A DNA stretch of 64,000 nt from Variovorax paradoxus (GTDB lineage Bacteria > Pseudomonadota > Gammaproteobacteria > Burkholderiales > Burkholderiaceae_C). The first letter of the stretch is position 1; each line of letters starts with the position of its first letter. Under the pieces are notes generated by a model, which saw only the letters and a list, made by a program, of their open reading frames with translations, ran no database searches and was not told where the DNA came from. The stretch covers positions 558,001-622,000 of the forward strand of contig NZ_CP045644.1 of the NCBI RefSeq assembly GCF_009498455.1, read 5' to 3'. Made by a program: the position numbers and the translations under genes. This document shows, one piece after another, positions 1 to 9,411 of this stretch.

Positions 1-336
1 GCCGGCATCGCTGTTGGTGGTGGCGCCGGCCGGGTAGAGCTTGAGCGCGCGCACGCCGGCTTCGGCGGCGAGCGCGATTTCTTCGGGCGGCAGCTTGTCG
101 GTCAGGTAGAGCGACATCACGGGCTCGAAGGACGTGCCCGCGGGCACGGCGGCGCGGATGCGGTCGCGGTAGGCCACGGCCTGTGCGGCGGTGGTCACGG
201 GCGGACGCAGGTTCGGCATGATCAGCGCGCGGCCGAACTGGCGGGCGCTGTGGGGCACGACGGCTTCGAGGGCGGCGCCATCGCGCACGTGCAGGTGCCA
301 GTCGTCTGGGCGGGTGATCGTGAGGGTGTCTGTCAT
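1..336 (-). CDS. pyrC: Dihydroorotase, N-terminal part (cut by window edge)
   Basis: The first 112 residues of dihydroorotase, which closes N-carbamoyl-aspartate to dihydroorotate in cytoplasmic pyrimidine synthesis. The start ATG is at 336 and the frame is open to the window edge. Seen: the metal-binding HLH motif at residues 14-16 (DWHLHVRDG) near the N-terminus and the ALKLYPAG segment, whose lysine at about residue 99 is the one carboxylated to bridge the two zinc ions in the family. The short amidohydrolase N-terminus with DWHLHVRD is typical of the about 345-residue class II enzyme of proteobacteria. The C-terminal two thirds lie outside the window. Confidence 0.93.
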   Translation of the reverse strand, partial: MTDTLTITRPDDWHLHVRDGAALEAVVPHSARQFGRALIMPNLRPPVTTAAQAVAYRDRIRAAVPAGTSFEPVMSLYLTDKLPPEEIALAAEAGVRALKLYPAGATTNSDAG

Positions 337-371
337 GGCCCGCAATTGTCGCATCGCCCCCCGCGGCAGAC

Positions 372-893
372 CTACCCCAGCAGGTACTCGCGCACCAGCA
401 GGCGCGCCCGGTGCAGCCGGCTCTTGACGGCACCCGGCGGCTCGTTGAAGCGCTCGGCGATCTCGGCGATGGTGAGTTCCTCGAAGTCGCGCAGCAGCAC
501 AACCTCGCGGTAGTGCGCCGGCAGCGATTCGAGCGCGTTGGCCAGGTCGATGCGCAGCGCGTCGTCGCTGCGGGCCGCGAGCTGGCGTTCGACCACGTCG
601 TCGTCGAGCGCATCGTGCCGGAACATGGCGCGCTGCAGGCGCAGGCATTCGCGCCGGATGACGGTGAACAGCCACGACGAGAACGCCGCGGCCGCCTGCA
701 GCCCGCGCACCCGGCGTGCGACCACCAGCAGCGACTCCTGCACGGCGTCGTCCACGTCGCTGGCCTGGCAGTGCCGGCGGGCGTAGCGGCGCGCGTCGGT
801 CTGGCAGGCCGCGAGCAGGCCCTCGATGGCGACGGGGTCGCCGGTCTGCGCGGCCAGGATCAGGCAGGTGCGGTCGATGGTGGCGGCAGCCAT
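372..893 (-). CDS. ECF-type RNA polymerase sigma factor
   Basis: A 173-residue sigma-70 family protein of the extracytoplasmic-function class, with only regions 2 and 4. Region 2 is seen as [17 protein letters not shown] followed by the [13 protein letters not shown] helix; region 4 is [13 protein letters not shown] plus the [26 protein letters not shown]. It should direct RNA polymerase to a small stress-type regulon. The start lies 3 bp after the stop of the DUF2892 gene, so the two are almost certainly co-transcribed. No recognisable zinc-finger (ChrR/RseA-like) anti-sigma factor is adjacent on either side. The signal that controls it is therefore unknown. Confidence 0.9.
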   Translation of the reverse strand: MAAATIDRTCLILAAQTGDPVAIEGLLAACQTDARRYARRHCQASDVDDAVQESLLVVARRVRGLQAAAAFSSWLFTVIRRECLRLQRAMFRHDALDDDVVERQLAARSDDALRIDLANALESLPAHYREVVLLRDFEELTIAEIAERFNEPPGAVKSRLHRARLLVREYLLG

Positions 894-896
894 GGG

Positions 897-1109
897 TCAG
901 CGTCCTTCTTGGTCGAGCTTGCGCCCGAGCATGGCGCACATCGGGCAGAAGCCGACCAGCCCCGTGAGGGCCAGCATCGCGCCCATGAGGCCGACCGCGA
1001 CGGCCAGGGCGTCCGCCGGCCAGTTCATGGCGGCGAAGGCGAGGCCGACGAGGCCCATGGCGATGCGAAGGGCGCGTTCCCAGCCGGGGACATTCTTGAC
1101 GTAGAGCAT
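897..1109 (-). CDS. DUF2892 small membrane protein with CPMC motif
   Basis: A 70-residue protein starting at the ATG at 1109, chosen over longer in-frame starts because the [16 protein letters not shown] opening is typical of the DUF2892/YgaP membrane domain and a purine-rich AAGGAAA lies just upstream. Two hydrophobic helices (about residues 14-30 and 34-56) are followed by [12 protein letters not shown]. The Cys-Pro-Met-Cys pair near the inner face could bind metal or react with thiols, but this is inference. It is the first gene of a two-gene unit with the ECF sigma factor 3 bp downstream. A role in sequestering or sensing for that sigma factor is possible but untested. Confidence 0.8.
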   Translation of the reverse strand: MLYVKNVPGWERALRIAMGLVGLAFAAMNWPADALAVAVGLMGAMLALTGLVGFCPMCAMLGRKLDQEGR

Positions 1110-1281
1110 GGTGGTTTCCTTCGATCCGTGACGTGTGAGTGCAGGGGAACAGAACGCCCCTCCCGCATGGAAAGAGGCGGCCACCCGCCGAAACGGTTCG
1201 CGGAACGTCAGGATTTTTTCATGCCGTCGCGGCGACGCCCATCCGCGCAGCCCGCCGGCAGACCTTGGTAGGCTCGCTCCC

Positions 1282-1620
1282 ATGACCGCGCCCGCCCCGA
1301 CCGCCCAGCCCATTGCCACCGAACTCGCCGACGGCGGCCTCGCGGCCCTGTTCACCGCGCCCGGCGGCGCGCCGGCCTTCGCGGTGCGCTGGCAGGGCGC
1401 CGTGCACGGTTACCTGAATCAATGTCCGCACGCCGGCGGCCCGCTCGACTTCGAAGGCCAGATCCTCGAAAGCTCGGGCCGCTACCTGATGTGCGCGCGG
1501 CACGGCGCCATCTTCGAGCCCGACACCGGGCGCTGCGTGGGCGGCCCCTGCCGCGGCGCGCGCCTCACGCCGCTGGCGTTGCGCGAAGCGGCGGACGGCA
1601 GCGTGTGGCTGGCCGACTGA
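1282..1620 (+). CDS. Small Rieske [2Fe-2S] protein
   Basis: A 112-residue stand-alone Rieske domain. The ATG at 1282 gives a compact protein; the open frame reaches further upstream but that part shows no domain. The cluster ligands are visible as CPHAGGPLDFE (Cys-x-His) and CARHGAIFEPDTGRC (Cys-x2-His), in the usual C-x-H...C-x2-H arrangement. Such proteins act as ferredoxin-like electron carriers or small subunits for oxygenases, but no oxygenase lies next to it, so its partner is unknown. It probably acts in the cytoplasm, since no signal peptide is seen. Confidence 0.85.
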   Translation: MTAPAPTAQPIATELADGGLAALFTAPGGAPAFAVRWQGAVHGYLNQCPHAGGPLDFEGQILESSGRYLMCARHGAIFEPDTGRCVGGPCRGARLTPLALREAADGSVWLAD

Positions 1621-1666
1621 AGGCTTCGACCGCTACAGTCGCGACCTCTTCTTTCCGCCCTGCCCC

Positions 1667-1909
1667 ATGCGCCGATTCGCTGCTTTCTCCGTCCTCGTTG
1701 CGGTCCTGCTCGTCGTCGCGGGCTGCGTCTCGCGGCCCGCGCCGCGCGTCACCTTCCTGGCCGACGGCGTGTTCAAGTCGCCCACCGCGCTGGACGCCGA
1801 GAACTACTGCCGCAACTTCGGCGCGCCGATGCGCTTTTTGAGCAGCACGCTGTCGGAAGTGGCGGCAGAGGGCGTGCCGGCCGGGGAAGTCGTCTACCGC
1901 TGCGACTGA
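1667..1909 (+). CDS. Small hypothetical lipoprotein
   Basis: An 80-residue protein with a lipoprotein signal: charged MRR, a hydrophobic stretch and the lipobox VVAGC, so Cys20 would be acylated and the mature form anchored in a membrane facing the periplasm. The mature part is only 60 residues and holds two further cysteines (one in ENYCRNF, one third from the end in YRCD), which could form a disulfide. It follows the Rieske gene by 46 bp on the same strand. I do not recognise a family and propose no function. Confidence 0.7.
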   Translation: MRRFAAFSVLVAVLLVVAGCVSRPAPRVTFLADGVFKSPTALDAENYCRNFGAPMRFLSSTLSEVAAEGVPAGEVVYRCD

Positions 1910-2051
1910 GCCTCGGCTTCCGCCGGTCGCACGACTCCACCGGCCTGACTGGCACCTCGCGCGGCCGCCGATCGCGGACATGGGAGCCGAGGTGCGCCTG
2001 CGCCGCGCACGGCGCGAGATCGCCTGAGTCGGCCAGGGGATATCCGCCGGC

Positions 2052-2067
2052 TGGCACATGTCGTGCT
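2052..2067 (+). promoter_or_regulatory. Sigma-54-like -24/-12 promoter of peptide ABC operon
   Basis: TGGCACATGTCGTGCT fits the RpoN consensus TGGCACG-N4-TTGCW with the invariant GG and GC at the right spacing (10 of 12 defined bases). Transcription would begin near 2078, ahead of a GGAG at 2106-2109 and start codons at 2114-2116. If real, the in-frame ATG at 2058 lies inside the promoter and cannot be the translation start of the receptor gene. Confidence 0.5.
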
Positions 2068-3776
2068 TGAGGGGTTTTCGTCCTTTCCGTCACCCCCCAC
2101 CCACCGGAGTTCCATGTGAAGCGTGCTGCCCCGCCCTGTCCCTGAAACCCCTGGCCGCCTGCGCGGCGCTCGCCACCCTGGTCTTCGTCGCGCCGGCCGC
2201 GCTGGCCCAGGAAAAGACGTTGCGCATCGCAATGACCGCCGCCGACATTCCGCGCACCCTCGGCCAGCCCGACCAGGGCTTCGAAGGCAACCGCTTCACC
2301 GGCATCCCGATCTACGACGCGCTCACGCAGTGGGACCTGTCGAAGGCCGACGCGCCCAGCGTGCTGATTCCCGGCGTTGCCACCTCGTGGGCGGTCGATG
2401 CCAAGGACAAGACCAAGTGGGTCTTCAAGCTGCGCCCCGGCGTCAAGTTCCACGACGGCTCGGCCTTCAACGCCGACGCCGTGGTGTGGAACGTGCAGAA
2501 GGTGCTCGACAAGGAGGCGCCGCAGTTCGACGCCAGCCAGGTCGGCGTCACGGCCTCGCGCATGCCCACGCTCAAGTCGGCCCGCAAGATCGACGACATG
2601 ACGGTCGAGCTCACCACCGGCGAGCCCGATGCCTTCCTGCCGATCAACCTCACGAACCTGTTCATGGCTTCGCCCGCGCAGTGGCAGAAGAAGTTCGATG
2701 CCGCAGCCGGCGCCACGCCCGCCGACAAGGCCAAGGCCGCCTGGACCGCCTTCGCCGCCGACCCCGCCGGCTCGGGCCCGTTCAAGGTCACGCGCTTCGT
2801 GGCGCGCGAGCGTCTGGAGCTGGCCGCCAACAAGACCTACTGGGACGCCAAACGCACGCCGAAGATCGACAAGGTCGTGATGATCCCCATGCCCGAAGCC
2901 AACGCGCGCACCGCCGCGCTGCTGGGCGGTCAGGTCGACTGGATCGAGGCGCCCGCCCCCGACGCCATGGCGCAGATCACGCAGCGCGGCTTCAAGGTCT
3001 ATTCGAATGCGCAGCCGCACGTGTGGCCGTGGCAGCTGTCGTTCGCCGAAGGCTCGCCCTGGCTCGACAAGCGCGTGCGCCAGGCCGCCAACCTGTGCAT
3101 CGACCGCGGCGGCATGAAGCAGCTGCTGGGCGGCATGATGGCCGAACCCAAGGGCACCGTGCCGCCCGGCCACCCGTGGTTCGGCAAGCCCGGCTTCGAC
3201 ATCAAGTACGACGTGAAGGCCGCGCAGGCGCTCATGACGCAGGCCGGCTACTCCGCCGCCAAGCCGATCAAGGTGAAGGTGCAGATCTCGGCCTCGGGCT
3301 CGGGCCAGATGCAGCCGCTGCCGATGAGCGAGTTTGCGCAGCAGTCGCTCAAGCAGTGCTTCTTCGACGTGCAGTTCGACGTGATCGAATGGAACACGCT
3401 CTTCACCAACTGGCGCAAGGGCGCGAAGGACCCGTCGGCCAACGGCGCCAACGCGGTCAACATCAGCTTCGCGGCGATGGACCCGTTCTTCGCGATGGTG
3501 CGCTTCGTGAGCACCAAGGCCTTTCCGCCAGTGTCGAACAACTGGGGCTACTACGGCAACGCCGAGGTCGACAAGCTGGTGGCCGATGCGCGCACCAGCT
3601 TCGACGACAAGGCACGCGACGCCGCGCTCGCCAAGCTGCACACGCACATCGTGGACGACGCCCCCTTCGTGTGGATCGCGCACGACGTGGGCCCGCGCGC
3701 CATGTCGGCCAAGGTGAAGAACGTGGTGCAGCCCAAGAGCTGGTTCATCGACATCGCGACCATGACGATGGACTGA
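2058..3776 (+). CDS. Peptide/dipeptide ABC transporter substrate-binding protein
   Basis: A family-5 (DppA/OppA-type) periplasmic receptor of about 540 mature residues feeding the permeases downstream. A Sec signal with a hydrophobic core (LAACAALATLVFVAPAALA) precedes the mature start QEKTLRIA. The open frame only has an ATG at 2058, which sits inside the sigma-54-like promoter and gives a long unnatural N-region. The well-placed start (GGAG at 2106, GTG at 2116, reading MKRAAP...) is one base out of frame: one additional C in the run near 2128-2132 would give a normal signal peptide. This suggests a sequencing error or a real frameshift. The ligand is unknown; the linked amidase suggests a peptide-like or amide compound. 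Confidence 0.85.
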   Translation: MSCLRGFRPFRHPPPTGVPCEACCPALSLKPLAACAALATLVFVAPAALAQEKTLRIAMTAADIPRTLGQPDQGFEGNRFTGIPIYDALTQWDLSKADAPSVLIPGVATSWAVDAKDKTKWVFKLRPGVKFHDGSAFNADAVVWNVQKVLDKEAPQFDASQVGVTASRMPTLKSARKIDDMTVELTTGEPDAFLPINLTNLFMASPAQWQKKFDAAAGATPADKAKAAWTAFAADPAGSGPFKVTRFVARERLELAANKTYWDAKRTPKIDKVVMIPMPEANARTAALLGGQVDWIEAPAPDAMAQITQRGFKVYSNAQPHVWPWQLSFAEGSPWLDKRVRQAANLCIDRGGMKQLLGGMMAEPKGTVPPGHPWFGKPGFDIKYDVKAAQALMTQAGYSAAKPIKVKVQISASGSGQMQPLPMSEFAQQSLKQCFFDVQFDVIEWNTLFTNWRKGAKDPSANGANAVNISFAAMDPFFAMVRFVSTKAFPPVSNNWGYYGNAEVDKLVADARTSFDDKARDAALAKLHTHIVDDAPFVWIAHDVGPRAMSAKVKNVVQPKSWFIDIATMTMD

Positions 3777-3811
3777 CCTTCTCCCGTAGCCAGCCACGAG
3801 CCAGCCACCCC

Positions 3812-4765
3812 ATGCTCACCTACCTCCTGCGCCGCGTGATCTACGCCGTGCCGATCATGATCGGCGTGGCCCTCGTGTGCTTCCTGCTCGTGCACATCGC
3901 GCCCGGCGATCCGCTGGTGTCGATCCTGCCGCCCGACGCCTCGGCGGACCTGCAGGCGCAGCTGCGCGAGCTCTACGGCTTCAACCGCTCGCTGCCCGAG
4001 CAGTTCGCGCTGTGGGTCTGGCGCGCGCTGCACGGCGACCTGGGCGTGTCCATCGCGAGCAACCGCGCGGTGGCCGGCGAGGTGTTCACCGCGGTAGGCA
4101 ACACGCTGCGGCTGGCGGTGGTGGCCACCTTCATCGGCTTCGTGCTGGGGTGCCTCTTCGGCTTCGTGGCGGGCTACTTCCGCAATTCGTGGATCGACAG
4201 GCTCGCCTCGATGTTCTCTGTGCTCGGCGTGAGCGTGCCGCACTACTGGCTGGGCATGGTGATGGTGATCGTGTTCTCGTCGCAGCTCATGTGGCTGCCC
4301 GCCACGGGCGCGGGCCCGAGCGGTTCGGGCGACTGGGCCTGGGACTGGGAACACCTGCAGTTTCTCTTGCTGCCGGCGCTCACGATGTCGGTGATCCCGA
4401 TGGGCATCATCGCGCGCACCGTGCGCGCGCTGGTGGCCGACATCCTCGACCAGGAGTTCATCGTCGGGCTGCGCGCCAAGGGGCTCACGCACTTCGGCGT
4501 GTTCCGCCACATGGTGAAGAACGCGGCGCCCACGGCGCTCGCCGTGATGGGCCTGCAACTGGGCTACCTGCTGGGCGGCTCGATCCTCATCGAGACGGTG
4601 TTCTCGTGGCCCGGCACCGGCTTCCTGCTGAACTCCGCCATCTTCCAGCGCGACCTGCCGCTGCTGCAGGGAACGATCCTGGTGCTGGCGATGTTCTTCG
4701 TGGTGCTCAACCTGCTGGTCGATGTGCTGCAGACGCTGCTCGATCCGCGCATCGCGCGTGCCTGA
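3812..4765 (+). CDS. Peptide ABC transporter permease (DppB-like)
   Basis: A 317-residue inner-membrane permease, first of two in the importer. The ATG at 3812 begins [18 protein letters not shown], the standard opening of the DppB/OppB family with the first membrane helix. About six helices are visible, plus the loop [20 protein letters not shown], the EAA-like motif that docks to the ATPase. It lies 35 bp after the receptor gene and 19 bp before the second permease, consistent with a single operon. The length agrees with the family. Confidence 0.92.
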   Translation: MLTYLLRRVIYAVPIMIGVALVCFLLVHIAPGDPLVSILPPDASADLQAQLRELYGFNRSLPEQFALWVWRALHGDLGVSIASNRAVAGEVFTAVGNTLRLAVVATFIGFVLGCLFGFVAGYFRNSWIDRLASMFSVLGVSVPHYWLGMVMVIVFSSQLMWLPATGAGPSGSGDWAWDWEHLQFLLLPALTMSVIPMGIIARTVRALVADILDQEFIVGLRAKGLTHFGVFRHMVKNAAPTALAVMGLQLGYLLGGSILIETVFSWPGTGFLLNSAIFQRDLPLLQGTILVLAMFFVVLNLLVDVLQTLLDPRIARA

Positions 4766-4784
4766 AGAAGAACGCCGTCAAGCC

Positions 4785-5687
4785 ATGTCCACCGTGCTCG
4801 CTTCTTCTTCCAACGCCGCCGCCGTCGAACCACTGCCGGCGCAACGCTCGCGCGGCTACTGGGCCTCGGTCTGGCTGCGCTTTCGCCGCGATCCGGTCGC
4901 GGTCGGTGCGGCCATCGTCGTGCTGCTGCTGATCGCGCTCGCGGTGTTCGGCCCGTGGCTCGCGCCGTCCGACCCGTACCAGTCGTCGATGCTCAAGCGG
5001 CTCAAGCCCATCGGCACCGAAGGCCTGCCGTTCGGCAGCGACGAGCTGGGCCGCGACATGCTCTCTCGGCTGATCGTCGGCGCGCGGCTGTCGCTCTTCA
5101 TCGGCATCACGCCGGTGCTCTGCGCCTTCGTGGGGGGCACGGTGATCGGCATCGTCGCGGGCTATGCGGGCGGCATCACCAACACGCTGATCATGCGCAC
5201 CATCGACGTGTTCTACGCGTTCCCGTCGGTGCTGCTGGCCATCGCGCTGTCGGGCACGTTGGGTGCGGGCGTGGTCAATTCGCTGATCTCGCTGACCATC
5301 GTGTTCATTCCGCAGATCGCGCGCGTGGCCGAAAGCGTGACCACGCAGGTGCGGACCCGCGACTACGTGGAGGCGGCGCGCGCCTCGGGCGCCAGCCCCT
5401 TCACCATCGTGCGGGTGCATGTGCTGGGCAACGTGCTCGGGCCGATCTTCGTGTACGCCACGAGCCTTATCGCGGTGTCGATGATTCTGGCCTCGGGCCT
5501 GTCGTTCCTCGGTCTTGGCGTGAAGCCGCCCGAACCCGAATGGGGCCTGATGCTCAACACGCTGCGCACCGCGATCTACGTGCAGCCCTGGGTGGCTGCG
5601 CTGCCGGGGGCGATGATCTTCATCACCTCGATTTCCTTCAACCTCCTGTCCGACGGCCTGCGTTCGGCGATGGACAACAAGGGCTGA
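4785..5687 (+). CDS. Peptide ABC transporter permease (DppC-like)
   Basis: A 300-residue second permease of the importer. The ATG at 4785 is preferred over the open-frame ATG at 4722, which lies inside the previous gene. After a 30-residue cytoplasmic tail come [21 protein letters not shown], the typical N-terminal helix of DppC/OppC, and the EAA loop [21 protein letters not shown]. The C-terminal [11 protein letters not shown] is the usual family ending. It pairs with the DppB-like protein to form the membrane channel. Confidence 0.92.
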   Translation: MSTVLASSSNAAAVEPLPAQRSRGYWASVWLRFRRDPVAVGAAIVVLLLIALAVFGPWLAPSDPYQSSMLKRLKPIGTEGLPFGSDELGRDMLSRLIVGARLSLFIGITPVLCAFVGGTVIGIVAGYAGGITNTLIMRTIDVFYAFPSVLLAIALSGTLGAGVVNSLISLTIVFIPQIARVAESVTTQVRTRDYVEAARASGASPFTIVRVHVLGNVLGPIFVYATSLIAVSMILASGLSFLGLGVKPPEPEWGLMLNTLRTAIYVQPWVAALPGAMIFITSISFNLLSDGLRSAMDNKG

Positions 5688-5691
5688 AGCC

Positions 5692-6741
5692 ATGGAAGCA
5701 CTGAACGACATCGGCGGCCCTGCGCAGCCGCTTCTCACCATCTCGGGGCTGGTCAAGCACTTCCCGCTCAAGAAAGACCCGCTCGGCCGTGGCGGCGGCG
5801 TGGTGCGCGCAGTCGACGGCGTGGACTTCGAAGTGATGAAGGGCGAGACGCTCGGCGTGGTCGGCGAATCGGGCTGCGGCAAGTCGACCACCGCGCGCCT
5901 GCTGATGCAGCTCCTCGAGCCGACGCGCGGCGAGGTGATCTTCGACGGCCGCGAGGTCGGCAGCCGCGACCTGCCGCTGAAAGAATTCCGCCGCCAGGTG
6001 CAGATGGTGTTCCAGGACAGCTACGCCTCGCTCAACCCGCGCCTCACCATCGAGGACTCGGTGGCCTTCGGGCCGCAGGTGCACGGCGTGTCGCGGCGCG
6101 AGTCGGTGGCGCGGGCGCGCGACCTGCTGGCGCGCGTGGGCCTCGCGCCGCAGCGCTTTGCCGAGCGCTATCCGCACGAACTCTCGGGCGGCCAGCGACA
6201 GCGCGTGAACATCGCGCGGGCGCTCGCCCTGCAGCCGCGCATGGTCATCCTCGACGAGGCGGTGTCGGCGCTCGACAAATCGGTGGAGGCCCAGGTCATC
6301 AACCTGCTGCTCGACCTGAAGACCGAGTTCGGCCTCACCTACGTCTTCATCAGCCACGACCTCAACGTGGTGCGCTACGTGAGCGACCGCGTGATGGTGA
6401 TGTACCTCGGGCAGGTGGCCGAGATCGGCCCGGCCGATGCGCTGTACGAAGCGCCCGCGCATCCCTACACGCGCGCGCTGCTGTCCTCGATGCCGTCGAT
6501 GGACCCGGACCACCGCACCGAAGAAGCGGCGCTTGCTGGCGATCCGCCGAACCCGATCAACCCGCCCACGGGCTGCCGCTTTCACCCGCGCTGCGCGCTC
6601 GCCGCACCGGTGTGCAGCAAGGTCGTGCCCGAGCGCATCGTCACCGGCTCGCAGCATGCGGTGAGCTGCCTGATCCACGAGGCGGGCAGCGGGCATCCGA
6701 TGGCGCCGCAGCAACAACCCCTTCAGAGGCAAGCGGCATGA
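5692..6741 (+). CDS. Peptide ABC transporter ATP-binding protein (DppF-like)
   Basis: A 349-residue ATPase of the oligopeptide/dipeptide class. Seen in order: Walker [10 protein letters not shown] near residue 60, signature LSGGQRQRV, Walker [13 protein letters not shown] and the switch histidine in ISHDL. The C-terminal tail [15 protein letters not shown] carries the cysteines of the oligo/dipeptide C-terminal domain. Walker B has DEAVSALD where DEPTSALD is usual. The start is 4 bp after the permease stop, and the end overlaps the next ATPase gene by 4 bp (ATGA), indicating translational coupling. Confidence 0.92.
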   Translation: MEALNDIGGPAQPLLTISGLVKHFPLKKDPLGRGGGVVRAVDGVDFEVMKGETLGVVGESGCGKSTTARLLMQLLEPTRGEVIFDGREVGSRDLPLKEFRRQVQMVFQDSYASLNPRLTIEDSVAFGPQVHGVSRRESVARARDLLARVGLAPQRFAERYPHELSGGQRQRVNIARALALQPRMVILDEAVSALDKSVEAQVINLLLDLKTEFGLTYVFISHDLNVVRYVSDRVMVMYLGQVAEIGPADALYEAPAHPYTRALLSSMPSMDPDHRTEEAALAGDPPNPINPPTGCRFHPRCALAAPVCSKVVPERIVTGSQHAVSCLIHEAGSGHPMAPQQQPLQRQAA

Positions 6742-7766
6742 GCGCGACAGCAGCAGACACCAGCGCCGGCGAACCGATGGTCCGGCTGCGCGACCTCAGC
6801 GTCACCTTCAGCGGCGGCCGCAAGCCCGTGCATGCGGTCAGCGGCGTGAGCCTCGAAGTGCAGCGCGGCGAGGTGGTCGCGCTGATCGGCGAATCGGGCT
6901 CGGGCAAGAGCGTGACCCTGCGCACCCTGCTGCGCCTGCACCCCGAGCGCCGCACCCGCATGGGCGGGCTCGTGGAAGTGGCGGGCCGCGACGTGCTCGC
7001 GATGCCGCAGCGCGAGCTCGCGGACTTCCGCGGCAAGGTCGCGTCGATGATCTTCCAGGAGCCGCTGCTCGCGCTGGACCCGGTGTATTCGGTGGGCGCG
7101 CAGATCGTGGAATCGATCCGCCGCCACGAGTCCGTGGGCCAGGCCGAGGCGCAGCAACGCGCGCTGGCGCTGTTCGAGCGGGTGCGCATTCCGAGCCCCG
7201 AGCGGCGGCTCGAGGCGTATCCGCACGAGATGTCCGGGGGCATGCGCCAGCGCGCCATGATCGCGCTCGCCCTCGCCTGCAAACCGCAGTTGCTGCTGGC
7301 CGACGAACCGACCACGGCGCTCGATGCCACGGTGCAAATTCAAATCCTGCTGCTGCTGCGCGAGCTGCAGCGCGACCTCGGCCTCTCGGTGATCTTCGTC
7401 ACGCACGACATCGGCGCGGCGGTCGAGGTGGCCGACCGCATTGCCGTGATGTATGCGGGGCGCATCGTCGAAGAAGGCACGGCGCGCGAGCTGATCCGCT
7501 CGCCGCGCCATCCGTACACCATCGCGCTGCTCAAGAGCCGCGCGCACGGCGCACTGGCGCGCGGCACGCGGCTCGAAACCATCGGCGGGGCGCCGCCCGA
7601 TCTTTCGGCGCTGCCGCCCGGCTGCTCCTTCGCCGAGCGCTGCGCGCTGGCCAGCGATGCCTGCCGCGCCGCACAACCGCCCGTGGTCGAGCTTGCGCCG
7701 AACCACCGTGCGCGCTGCATCCATACGGATGCCGCAGCGGCCATTGCGCCCGTGCTGGCCGCCTGA
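6738..7766 (+). CDS. Peptide ABC transporter ATP-binding protein (DppD-like)
   Basis: A 342-residue second ATPase of the importer. The ATG at 6738 overlaps the previous stop and is preferred to upstream frame starts. Motifs: Walker A GESGSGKSV near residue 55, signature MSGGMRQRAM, Walker B LLLADEPTTALD and VTHDI. The C-terminal PPGCSFAERCALASDACR segment is the cysteine-containing oligopeptide-transporter tail. With the DppF-like protein it would form the heterodimeric motor. The operon order receptor, B, C, ATPase, ATPase is the usual one, with the two ATPases swapped relative to E. coli dppDF. Confidence 0.92.
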   Translation: MSATAADTSAGEPMVRLRDLSVTFSGGRKPVHAVSGVSLEVQRGEVVALIGESGSGKSVTLRTLLRLHPERRTRMGGLVEVAGRDVLAMPQRELADFRGKVASMIFQEPLLALDPVYSVGAQIVESIRRHESVGQAEAQQRALALFERVRIPSPERRLEAYPHEMSGGMRQRAMIALALACKPQLLLADEPTTALDATVQIQILLLLRELQRDLGLSVIFVTHDIGAAVEVADRIAVMYAGRIVEEGTARELIRSPRHPYTIALLKSRAHGALARGTRLETIGGAPPDLSALPPGCSFAERCALASDACRAAQPPVVELAPNHRARCIHTDAAAAIAPVLAA

Positions 7767-7794
7767 ACCTTCCCCACCCCTCATTCCCATCACC

Positions 7795-8973
7795 ATGCCC
7801 CTGCACGATCCCGCCCACGCCTTCGTTCCGTACCCCGATGCGCCGGTGGCGCGCGCCGGCACCGGCCCGCTGTCGGACCTGAGCTTTGCCGCCAAGGACC
7901 TGTTCGACGTGGCCGGCTACCCCACGGGCGGCGGCAACCCGATCGTGCTGGCGATGTCGGGCATCAAGACACGCACCGCACCGACCGTGCAAAAGCTGCT
8001 CGATGCCGGCGCGCGCTTTGCCGGCAAGACCGTGACCGACGAGCTCGCGTTCTCGATGAACGGCAACAACGCGCACTTCGGCGCACCGGTCAACGGCGGC
8101 GCGCCGCTGCGCATCACGGGCGGCTCGTCGTCGGGCTCGGCTTCGGCGGTGTCGTCGAGCCTGTGCGACTTCGCGCTCGGCACCGACACCGGCGGCTCGG
8201 TGCGTGCGCCGGCCAACCACTGCGGCCTGTACGGCCTGCGCCCGACGCACGGCCGCGTGAGCCTGGAAGGTGCGCTCGACCTTGCGCCCAGCTTCGACAC
8301 CTGCGGCTGGTTTGCGCGCGACATCGGCACCTTCGCGCGCGTGGCCGATGTGCTGCTGGATGCGGACCCAGCCGCCCTGCCCGAACGTGTGCGGCTGCTG
8401 CGGCCCGACGACGTCTGGGCGCTCGCCGTGCCTGCCGCGGTCGAAGCGCTGCAAGGCGCGGCCGATCGCGTGCAAAGCCTCCTCGGCCCCGCAGAGGGCA
8501 CGACCGTGGCGCTGGAATCCTTCGACGCGATGTACTGGCACTTCCGCTACCTGCAATCGCGCGAGGCCTGGCTCACCGACGGCCCGCTGATCGAGCGCTA
8601 CGCGCCGCCCCTGGGCCCCGGCGTGGCCGAACGCTTCGCGTGGTCGCGCGACGTGACCGATGCGCAGGTGGCGATCGCGCGGGTTTTCCGCACCGCGTTC
8701 CGCGCGCACCTGGCCGAACTGCTCGGCACCGACGGCGTGCTGCTGATGCCGACCATGCCCGACATCGCGCCGCTGCGCAGCGACACCGAGACGGCGATGG
8801 AGGATTACCGCAACCGCGCGATCCGCCTCTTGTGCATCGCGGGGCTGGCGGGGTTTCCGCAACTGTCGATGCCGCTCGCCACGCGCGATGGCGCGCCGCT
8901 TGGCCTCTCGCTGTTGGGGCCGGCCGGATCGGACCGGTCGCTGATCGCGCTGGCCGAGCGCATCGCGGGGTAG
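7795..8973 (+). CDS. Amidase signature family hydrolase
   Basis: A 392-residue serine amidase with the Ser-cisSer-Lys triad. Lys34 is in SFAAKDLFD, the cis-serine is in ITGGSSSGSA at about residues 111-113 and the nucleophile Ser135 is in GTDTGGSVRAPA. It would hydrolyse an amide to acid and ammonia in the cytoplasm; no signal peptide is seen. It starts 28 bp after the second ATPase gene, so it is likely the catabolic enzyme for what the importer brings in. The start is about 60-70 residues shorter than many family members, as in the AtzE/indole-acetamide-like short forms. The substrate is unknown. Confidence 0.88.
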   Translation: MPLHDPAHAFVPYPDAPVARAGTGPLSDLSFAAKDLFDVAGYPTGGGNPIVLAMSGIKTRTAPTVQKLLDAGARFAGKTVTDELAFSMNGNNAHFGAPVNGGAPLRITGGSSSGSASAVSSSLCDFALGTDTGGSVRAPANHCGLYGLRPTHGRVSLEGALDLAPSFDTCGWFARDIGTFARVADVLLDADPAALPERVRLLRPDDVWALAVPAAVEALQGAADRVQSLLGPAEGTTVALESFDAMYWHFRYLQSREAWLTDGPLIERYAPPLGPGVAERFAWSRDVTDAQVAIARVFRTAFRAHLAELLGTDGVLLMPTMPDIAPLRSDTETAMEDYRNRAIRLLCIAGLAGFPQLSMPLATRDGAPLGLSLLGPAGSDRSLIALAERIAG

Positions 8974-9030
8974 TACAGGGCCATGCGGCCTGGGTTAGGC
9001 TGCTGTTCCCACGTCCCGCACAGAAGCGCC

Positions 9031-9411
9031 ATGTCGAACAACACCCAGGTCACCACCCCCAAGGAAATCGCCGCCTCGCTCACCGAGTTCTGGTCGCCGC
9101 GCGTCGTCGCCGAAGTCGACGACGCCTACATCAAGGTCGCCAAGGTCCACGGCTCGCTCGCGTGGCACAGCCATGACGACGAAGACGAGCTGTTCATGGT
9201 GCTCAAGGGGCGTCTGCGCATCGAGATGGAAGCAGGCCCCGTCGAACTCGGCGAGGGCGAGATGTTCGTCGTGCCCAAGGGTGTGCGGCACAACCCGGTC
9301 GCCGACGAGGAATGCCACCTGATGCTCATCGAGCGCAAGACCACGCTGCACACCGGCAGCACCGTCACCGAGAAGACGCGCTCGCTCGCGGACCAGCTGC
9401 GCCCTGTCTGA
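9031..9411 (+). CDS. Cupin domain protein
   Basis: A 126-residue single-domain cupin. The metal-binding residues are visible as WHSHDDEDELF (His46, His48, acidic residues 51-53) and VPKGVRHNP (His87), the two conserved cupin boxes. The ATG at 9031 gives MSNNTQVTTPKEIAASL, a normal opening. It follows the amidase by 57 bp and may be the last gene of the peptide-importer operon. Such small cupins bind sugars or organic acids or act as isomerases; no activity can be assigned here. Confidence 0.82.
   Translation: MSNNTQVTTPKEIAASLTEFWSPRVVAEVDDAYIKVAKVHGSLAWHSHDDEDELFMVLKGRLRIEMEAGPVELGEGEMFVVPKGVRHNPVADEECHLMLIERKTTLHTGSTVTEKTRSLADQLRPV

Noticed and set aside
1773..3797. A 674-codon open frame on the minus strand
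   Set aside because: It is a shadow of the receptor gene, rich in His/Arg/Gly as expected from GC-rich antisense frames, and has no domain.
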